NCBI GenBank assembly: GCA_002408725.1
Contig: DHTR01000027.1
Span: forward strand, 1-38,996
Origin: Pelotomaculum sp. UBA5255
GTDB taxonomy: Bacteria; Bacillota; Desulfotomaculia; Desulfotomaculales; Pelotomaculaceae
DNA length: 38,996 nt
Direction: 5' to 3'
How positions within the stretch are numbered: the first letter of the stretch is position 1; the number at the start of each line of letters is the position of its first letter. Of the stretch, positions 34,801-38,996 are shown piece by piece. A model generated the notes under the pieces. That model was not told the DNA's origin. It worked only from the letters and a program-made list of their open reading frames with translations, and did not search any database. The position numbers were made by a program, and so were the translations under genes.

Positions 34801-35627
34801 CTAAAACTAGGTGGCGGTTGCCCCTTAAGCTCGGCCTGGTCTTTTTCCCTCGCCACACGCCGCTTCGCTTCGCCCTGGACGCTGGCTGGCGAATGCTTAG
34901 ATCAGAAACAGGGGAATTTACTGCTAAAGTCGCGGAAGTTGAAAGAAAAGGTAACAATCCAAATAATGCAGCTAGCGATTGCTTAAAGGATTTACTGCTC
35001 GCCACGTCTGTAAAAATAAAGGTCAATGTTGAAAAGGATCCACCATTCCAAAGCCGTGATCGCCGGATAATATGGGATGTGCCGACAGTGATGGGTGACC
35101 AAAGGACATTTGACGTTTGGTACCCCTGGGTTGAATCTAAAAATAAAGGATATATCCATGTTACGGATTTAGAAGAAGAGGATGAGATCCTTTTTGCCCC
35201 ATCAACCTTTGACTTTCTTGATCTCGACCACCCAGGGAAGCGTTTTCAGCTTTATTACAACTATTCGTTGCACAGACCAGGTAGCAACTCTCCGTATCTA
35301 ATGGAAGAACTGGACTACTTTGATAAGATTTGGACGATAGTGTCCGGCAACAAGGGACTTACAAGCACCCAGATCTATAATGTCTGGTCGCTGCTGTTAG
35401 TAAAGAGGCAAGAGTGGCCTCATGGCAGTGAACGGAATAAGAAAGTCTGGCAGGAGTTCTGCAGACAGGTCATGCTTAATGCCGGGTGGAAGGACGGTTT
35501 ACCGGCTGATGAAGAGTTGGACATTGTGGTCCGTGCGGCAGCGGACGGTGTGCTGTTTGATGTATTAGAGCTTCATTTGACCATTTTAAAATTAAAAACC
35601 AAAAGGGATTTCAAAAGGGATCTATAG
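31890..35627 (+). CDS. cas10: Cas10 large subunit of type III-C (Csx11-type), cyclase motif lost
   Basis: GTG 31890 follows AGGAGGGAGG and overlaps the upstream stop. The 1245-residue product has an N-terminal HD-type domain. Its motif reads LLHNMGK (H34, N35) where active enzymes have HD, with an HHGAS segment later. A zinc ribbon has C500/C503 and C535/C536/C538. A first palm-like domain follows (VALVVGEFNIEKIL). In the second palm domain, where active Cas10 has GGDD, the residues are AEPR (941-944, bases 34710-34721), followed by VFAALVPGEKALDIV and a conserved HTPLRFALDAGWRML helix. The complex should therefore make no cyclic oligoadenylate. Csx11/type III-C proteins are known to have an inactivated cyclase, so that part fits the family. 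The HN change is an additional oddity. Confidence 0.9.
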   Translation: MSQEDSREKVLNFIGDVKKHRQGVLFASAGALLHNMGKINSKFIRYMINIDPVGEDYEYQHICGLFLEDVRNKNLRVDRKVLLNKGYLELYDRLAGFTVNIDALSEETRNVMKQEISSLPVPFNDRIYRIGDLLEYLSSNWYKKNKTTERLNFKELGIFDSTLLTHLMNCSHHGASGGEKQDICTSQQASRLFIASPFGFEIPLVDISKESECDCYDKLRNRVEEIIQKNLSEPLNPFPIIGFARELRDLLQHALGDTQRPINDVTVWDIGHSGMAFLKSAIWSIYINDKNKSLTHDDLSDCREYPRWRLWRCSFDGLDFLTGAVSIADLNVRQRKFKEYLDEVQCFFEFAFPLGTEIYRDENGSMFIFPDIELDSIEYKAAAELYNRSLVEARGYGIGEHYLDTAIQEIIKNSGATPSTALPMNSIYGIVPQEELAKENYYNHPECKGYGWKVEKRIDVKYIGDQVKEWIANPAAAKPVDRVWQAYFENHAGVNIPDICPYCGLRPVGSGANIVKDDKKECEKYSFMAKQRKICCPCLLKRDESSKTWWNHKRFSTIWIDEVADNNGRVALVVGEFNIEKILDRLFYPYDKETEKEIKYKPYWLDGFPKENTILKIKDKDYHYDGTYLNGPVLFKEDNRKYKKNNIDVYKLDGKEVEPTLKLSFDHLEIPPEKPDEVSIYLADDKLLEKARGMDKGDDWLVLINKKCMFMGKEWKISGQRKLTYYDPDKEIIHEFVCKHFYLEAEEGAVKYYFEPVVEPIRIKPSNSFARFRRVWETTANFWRDILPPEHNYPDIQLWKNALKNSLVIKKWDSTSLRRLKLTLQMNGDNFAFSKYQPYELVGKGFKCSLVFLKTDGQKKHEFVTIENLGYIASQLGVKEKNIADPAGLVKNILEKQSRDTKFQIEETTGYGSPNKIRGNAVLVEVSYDSESFWPFIPILAEPRVFAALVPGEKALDIVKEIKKKYEKEMAKTRWRLPLKLGLVFFPRHTPLRFALDAGWRMLRSETGEFTAKVAEVERKGNNPNNAASDCLKDLLLATSVKIKVNVEKDPPFQSRDRRIIWDVPTVMGDQRTFDVWYPWVESKNKGYIHVTDLEEEDEILFAPSTFDFLDLDHPGKRFQLYYNYSLHRPGSNSPYLMEELDYFDKIWTIVSGNKGLTSTQIYNVWSLLLVKRQEWPHGSERNKKVWQEFCRQVMLNAGWKDGLPADEELDIVVRAAADGVLFDVLELHLTILKLKTKRDFKRDL

Positions 35628-35648
35628 AACAGGAGGTGCTTTTAGAAC

Positions 35649-36686
35649 ATGGTTGATAAAAAAAAGTGCAATTCTTTACACCGTTTTATTCTTGAAACAC
35701 TTGACCCGGTTCATGTCGGCGCCGGTGGTTACCGCATCGGCAGGGTGGACCTATCAATTGTCCGTGAACCTGGGACGCGCCTGCCAAAACTCCCGGGGAC
35801 AGGAATCTCTGGAGCTGTAAGGCACTATGCAACGATCTTTTACGGAAAAACTATTTGTGCCGGTCAGGGTCGGCAGGATGAGGGGGGAAAGCAAGCAGGT
35901 CACTGTGGCCAAAATACCTGTCCGATTTGTTATACCTTTGGCAGTGTCAGTGGGGATAGGTCTTTTGCAGGTACTGTCCATATATTTGATGCCCGGTTGC
36001 TCTTTTTCCCTGTTTACAGTACCGCCGGTCCGGTTTGGGTTACCTGTCCCGATATCCTTCTGGGTTTAGAGCTGGCCGATGAATCCGCTCTTAATGAGGT
36101 TACTGATGATAAGGTGTTGGCGGGGCCGAAGCTTTGTGGTTATCAATACCTGAACCTGGGATGGCTGATGGTTGGAGTAAACAACTATCGTGAGCAAAAA
36201 AAAGAGCAATCGGGTAGTCGAGAGCTTTCGCTATTTAATAACCTTTCGTGTTTACCTGTACCGGTAAAGGAACGCTGTGTTGTGGTCAGTGACACTATTT
36301 TCCCCCATGTCGTTAATTCCAACCTGGAGGTGCGGACTTCCGTCAGTATCGATCCGGAAACCGGAGCTGCCAGGGAAGGCGCTCTTTTCACTTACGAAGC
36401 CATTCCCCGAGCGGCTTTCTTGTGGCTTGACGTATTGGAAAACGATTTCAGAAAAAATGAAAACCAAAAGACTTGGCCAGTAAAGAAAAAGGTGAAATAT
36501 GAGAACCAAAAGTGGCAGGATAATGCCGGAGATAGTTTACCCGAAGCAAATATCTGGGAGACCCCTATTGACGTGGTTAAGACAGGTCTGGAGATGATGG
36601 AATGCATGGGAGTGGGTGGTATGGCGACACGCGGCTTCGGGCGCATCAAGAATCTGGGGGAGGTTGGGATTAATGAAAAACCTTGA
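35649..36686 (+). CDS. cmr4: Type III CRISPR RAMP protein Cmr4 (Cas7 backbone and RNase)
   Basis: ATG 35649 follows AGGAGGTG. The 345-residue product is the backbone subunit, and several copies coat the guide RNA. Typical features are DPVHVGAGG, the RVDLSIVRE loop with Asp34 (candidate for the catalytic aspartate that cuts target RNA every 6 nt), PGTGISGAVRHYA and a Cys-rich segment ending in CPICYTFGS. FFPVYSTAGPVWVTCP and the glycine-rich MGVGGMATRGFGRI near the C-terminus follow. If the Cas10 active sites are dead, this subunit is the only predicted nuclease of the complex. Confidence 0.9.
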   Translation: MVDKKKCNSLHRFILETLDPVHVGAGGYRIGRVDLSIVREPGTRLPKLPGTGISGAVRHYATIFYGKTICAGQGRQDEGGKQAGHCGQNTCPICYTFGSVSGDRSFAGTVHIFDARLLFFPVYSTAGPVWVTCPDILLGLELADESALNEVTDDKVLAGPKLCGYQYLNLGWLMVGVNNYREQKKEQSGSRELSLFNNLSCLPVPVKERCVVVSDTIFPHVVNSNLEVRTSVSIDPETGAAREGALFTYEAIPRAAFLWLDVLENDFRKNENQKTWPVKKKVKYENQKWQDNAGDSLPEANIWETPIDVVKTGLEMMECMGVGGMATRGFGRIKNLGEVGINEKP

Positions 36687-37215
36687 TTTCTGGGCGGCTG
36701 AGGCCAGTATGAATTTAATCGGTAAAGTAGCCGGGGGGATCGGGCAGGCAAGTCAAGGTAGTAGTAAAAGTGAAGTCAAGGAGTATCAAAAACTGTATGT
36801 CTCTGTCGGAAAATGTATGGGGATATTGCTGGAAAACGGAGTTTACGCCCTCTTTGTTTACCTTTTGGCTAAGAAGACGGACTACAGCGAAATCATATAT
36901 AAAGAATTATATGCTGCCCTCAAGACTTTACAGCAGAATCTTAAAAATGAGCATAATATGGAAGATGATGAAGCCTGTCAACACAACGCCGGTGCCAGAA
37001 AACCAGTTGGACAACAAGAACTGCTATTTGATGCGGAAGATTGTCTTAACTGGCTGCAGAAGGAGGTAATGGAACTTCCAAGGCTTTTGCTGGTCAGGGA
37101 ATACCTGCAGCAGATCCTGGTTTACACACGCTACAGCGCGGCGGCGAAAAAGAAAGAGGCTGAAAGTAATAGAAAAAAAACGGCGGTTCCCGCCGGTGGT
37201 GGTGAGCTGGATTGA
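36673..37215 (+). CDS. cmr5: Type III CRISPR small subunit Cmr5-like (Cas11 group)
   Basis: ATG 36673 follows GGGGGAGG and overlaps cmr4 by 14 bases. An in-frame GTG at 36616 lies in cmr4 and lacks a site. The 180-residue product is all helical, as expected for the Cmr5/Cas11 small subunit that lines the target strand. It is longer than ordinary Cmr5 (about 120-150). The extra residues are a charged stretch in the middle (near 95-115) and a Lys/Glu-rich tail. The assignment rests on helix content, size and position. Confidence 0.75.
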   Translation: MKNLDFWAAEASMNLIGKVAGGIGQASQGSSKSEVKEYQKLYVSVGKCMGILLENGVYALFVYLLAKKTDYSEIIYKELYAALKTLQQNLKNEHNMEDDEACQHNAGARKPVGQQELLFDAEDCLNWLQKEVMELPRLLLVREYLQQILVYTRYSAAAKKKEAESNRKKTAVPAGGGELD

Positions 37216-38243
37216 CTTGGTCGGCTTTTAGGGTGATTTTCCGTCTTTGCACACCTCTTCACGCAGGATGGAGGAGAGTGGGCAATACCTGGCAGACACG
37301 CACTTACCTCCCCGCGGTAAACCTTTTTAAGGCAGTTGTAGCGCGGTGCACGGAAAAGCAGATATGGTTTGAGAGTGGGGATGAACCCAATCCCTATATC
37401 AGAAAACAGAATTGGTTGCAGCATCGCCTGTTGTTTACATATTTTTTTCCGGCAATTTACCACCAGGGGAAATACCAAGTCTATATTCCCGGTCCCTGTG
37501 ATCGGCGCCTTATTGAATATATGTTTCTTGACTGTTACGGTGGAACGTCTTTGAATCATGCTGCCAGTACAGCGCTGGACGGCAGCCTTCACTACGTGGA
37601 ATATATCAGACCGTTTGCGCGTTCCCTGAGCAAACACGTTCCCTCCCAAGAATCTATTGACTCGTACGGGAACCCGGGCATCCCGACTTTGCTTTACGGT
37701 TATTGCTTTTTTAAAGTCCAAGATAGTGCGAACGGGTGTTCAAAAGGTTCGAGTGATGTTGGCAATTTGCTAAGGCAGGTTTTAAAAAACATTCAGGTGG
37801 GAGGGGAACGTTCCAGCGGTTGGGGAAAGTTGACTCTTGCCGGGGATGGATTCAAAGAGCTTGGTGAAATACCTTCTGACACTAGCCCGGCTATGGATCT
37901 CTTTACTGTAGTAAATTTAGGTGGGCCGCTTGCACGGTTATATATGAAATCCGGTAGCCCCTGCATTAAAGTGGGGGGACAGGAAAAGAAAAAAGAAGGG
38001 TATATCCCGGCCCATCTTAAAGCTGAACCCGGTCTGGTTACAATAAGGGGAAGAAATGAAATGCTATATACTAGAGAGACAATTACTGTGAAAGGAAGGA
38101 CTCAGTTTGGCGGCCGGACTCGAGCAATTCCTTGTCTTGCACCGGGTGCAGTGGTGCAGGTGGAAGGTGATAAGCATGGGGGCTCATGTTTTAGAATTGA
38201 ACCTGTAAGTTGTATCTGGAAACATGATAGTATAAATTCCTGA
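37212..38243 (+). CDS. cmr3: Type III CRISPR RAMP protein, divergent Cmr3/Cas5-like
   Basis: TTG 37212 overlaps the previous stop and follows GGTGGTGGTGAG. The 343-residue product starts with a RAMP first strand (FRVIFRLCTPLHAGW) and has a glycine-rich loop IQVGGERSSGWGKL near residue 200. The C-terminal half is beta-rich. By elimination (the other five type III-C components are present) and by its position at the end of the operon it should be the Cas5-group subunit that caps the 5' handle of the guide. Similarity to ordinary Cmr3 is weak, so the symbol is tentative. Confidence 0.65.
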   Translation: MTWSAFRVIFRLCTPLHAGWRRVGNTWQTRTYLPAVNLFKAVVARCTEKQIWFESGDEPNPYIRKQNWLQHRLLFTYFFPAIYHQGKYQVYIPGPCDRRLIEYMFLDCYGGTSLNHAASTALDGSLHYVEYIRPFARSLSKHVPSQESIDSYGNPGIPTLLYGYCFFKVQDSANGCSKGSSDVGNLLRQVLKNIQVGGERSSGWGKLTLAGDGFKELGEIPSDTSPAMDLFTVVNLGGPLARLYMKSGSPCIKVGGQEKKKEGYIPAHLKAEPGLVTIRGRNEMLYTRETITVKGRTQFGGRTRAIPCLAPGAVVQVEGDKHGGSCFRIEPVSCIWKHDSINS

Positions 38244-38391
38244 TGTTTTTAATACTAAGTCTTTTTTCCTTGTCAGACAATCACATTGATACTTCCGGTG
38301 CAGTATTTTGTTAACGAGGAGAGATCGATCTTGGGCGGTCGGTGCTTTGAAAACCACTTTGTTATCTAAATAAAAAGCATATCAGCGCATC

Positions 38392-38433
38392 ACCTTATAT
38401 TTTACAGTACCGGGGGTGGAACAGATATAAGGT
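38392..38433. repeat. Inverted repeat downstream of the cmr operon
   Basis: ACCTTATAT (38392-38400) and ATATAAGGT (38425-38433) are perfect inverted copies separated by 24 bases. They could form a hairpin or bind a dimeric protein. Confidence 0.6.
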
Positions 38434-38490
38434 AACAAGAAATAATGTTGATAAGAGGGTTTTAAAATGAGTGGGAAATAGGATAAACAT

Positions 38491-38540
38491 AAAACCCCGT
38501 CGCCTACATGGATTAGCATATGCGAAGGGGTTTTCCTTTT
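38491..38540 (+). terminator. Strong terminator after the cmr operon
   Basis: AAAACCCCGTCGC (38491-38503) pairs with GCGAAGGGGTTTT (38522-38534) with one mismatch, followed by CCTTTTT. The A-run on the other side means it could also act on the minus strand. It lies about 250 bases after the last cas gene. Confidence 0.8.
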
Positions 38541-38755
38541 TATCCGCACTTTCCCCATTGATTGACATGTGCCGTTCGTTTATCCACAATGAATGGCATG
38601 GACCATCTTTTACTGACGGCTGGCTTCTCGTTATATTGGCGGCTTGTCGTTACACTTCTACCGCCATTGTCGGAGAGAAAGGCGCCGTCAAATTAGGTGA
38701 GAAGCAACATTATTTGGCTAAAATGGGTTAAAGTTGTAAATACAGGTAGGATAAT

Positions 38756-38890
38756 ATGAGATTTCACCATGGGTGGGAACTGGAGCTTGATTTTACCGGC
38801 TTAATCGAACGTGAGACGGATATTTATTCCATATTGCACTCCACTGTGGAGAACCGTACACTTGAAAGCTGCCGCAGGTGCGGATTTTAG
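38756..38890 (+). CDS. Small hypothetical protein, 44 residues, CRRC ending
   Basis: ATG 38756 follows GGTAGG. The product starts MRFHHGWELELDFTGL and ends ESCRRCGF. I do not recognise it. A single CxxC at the very end could be half of a zinc site, so it may be the N-terminal remnant of a longer protein. T-rich sequence follows the stop codon. Confidence 0.35.
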   Translation: MRFHHGWELELDFTGLIERETDIYSILHSTVENRTLESCRRCGF

Positions 38891-38996
38891 TTTTTTTGCA
38901 CGAAATATTCAACAAGTGCTTCACTCAATAACACAGGTGGTCATTGTAAGTGTATTTACAAGCTCTTGACAGGAAGCTTTATAGCCCCCTAAACAA

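Larger units (their letters stand above)
38244..38996 (+). other. Mostly non-coding region after the CRISPR operon
   Basis: It holds a 9-bp inverted repeat, a strong terminator and a small open frame, described separately. No repeat-spacer array, adaptation gene or tRNA is visible. A GTG-started 86-codon frame at 38471-38731 runs through the terminator hairpin and is not supported. Confidence 0.7.

Noticed and set aside
37131..37721. 196-codon minus-strand open frame within the cmr operon
   Set aside because: It is a shadow of cmr5 and the Cas5-like gene, which overlap and share an operon.
38471..38731. 86-codon open frame after the cmr operon
   Set aside because: It has no clear ribosome-binding site, runs through the terminator hairpin and resembles nothing known.

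Overview
The window most likely comes from an anaerobic, Gram-positive clostridial bacterium of the Pelotomaculum / Desulfotomaculum type. This is inferred from four things: many S-layer-homology (SLH) surface proteins, an ECF-type vitamin/metal transporter, a complete Na+-translocating methylmalonyl-CoA-type decarboxylase operon (propionate metabolism), and a type III CRISPR effector with clostridial-looking subunits. No rRNA or tRNA gene was seen, so the taxonomy is an inference.

Layout. (1) 1-5658: the 3' part of a very large secreted protein built from RCC1-type beta-propeller repeats and cadherin-like beta-sandwich domains, with an internal duplication of 1257-1263 bp offset. (2) 5832-14990: SLH-anchored surface proteins. 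Four of them carry a sulfite-oxidase-fold (molybdopterin-oxidoreductase-like) domain plus a chitobiase C-terminal-like domain and occur in an A-B-A'-B' order, pointing to a tandem module duplication. A small membrane-anchored member lies inside the series. (3) 14987-17191: three overlapping genes for a membrane-anchored protein with the same oxidoreductase-like fold plus BIG2, a TolQ/ExbB/MotA-type proton-channel protein and a DUF2149 protein, followed by a decayed SLH fragment. (4) 17391-20406: a complete ECF transporter (S component, two ATPases, T component). (5) 20515-22953: comEC. (6) Minus strand: cfa (23031-24218), and an mmd-type operon running 27915 to 24420 with a good promoter and terminator. 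(7) 28270-28770: a zinc-ribbon DUF6431-like gene. (8) 29033-38243: a six-gene type III-C-like Cmr operon (cmr1, cmr6-like, cas10/csx11, cmr4, cmr5, cmr3/cas5-like). (9) 38244-38996: mostly non-coding tail with a strong terminator.

How it may work together. The most interesting candidate system is 5832-20406. Wall-anchored proteins with repurposed oxidoreductase-fold domains are followed by a membrane-anchored paralogue, a proton-channel/DUF2149 pair and an ECF importer. This looks like an envelope-spanning capture-and-import machine for an unknown cofactor or metal, but the link is inferred from gene order and overlaps only. The second is the CRISPR effector. Its Cas10 has lost the GGDD cyclase motif (AEPR in its place) and carries HN instead of HD in the nuclease motif. 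No Cas1, Cas2, Cas6, CARF effector or CRISPR array is visible, so the complex may be a pure RNA-guided RNA-targeting machine that uses guides made elsewhere.
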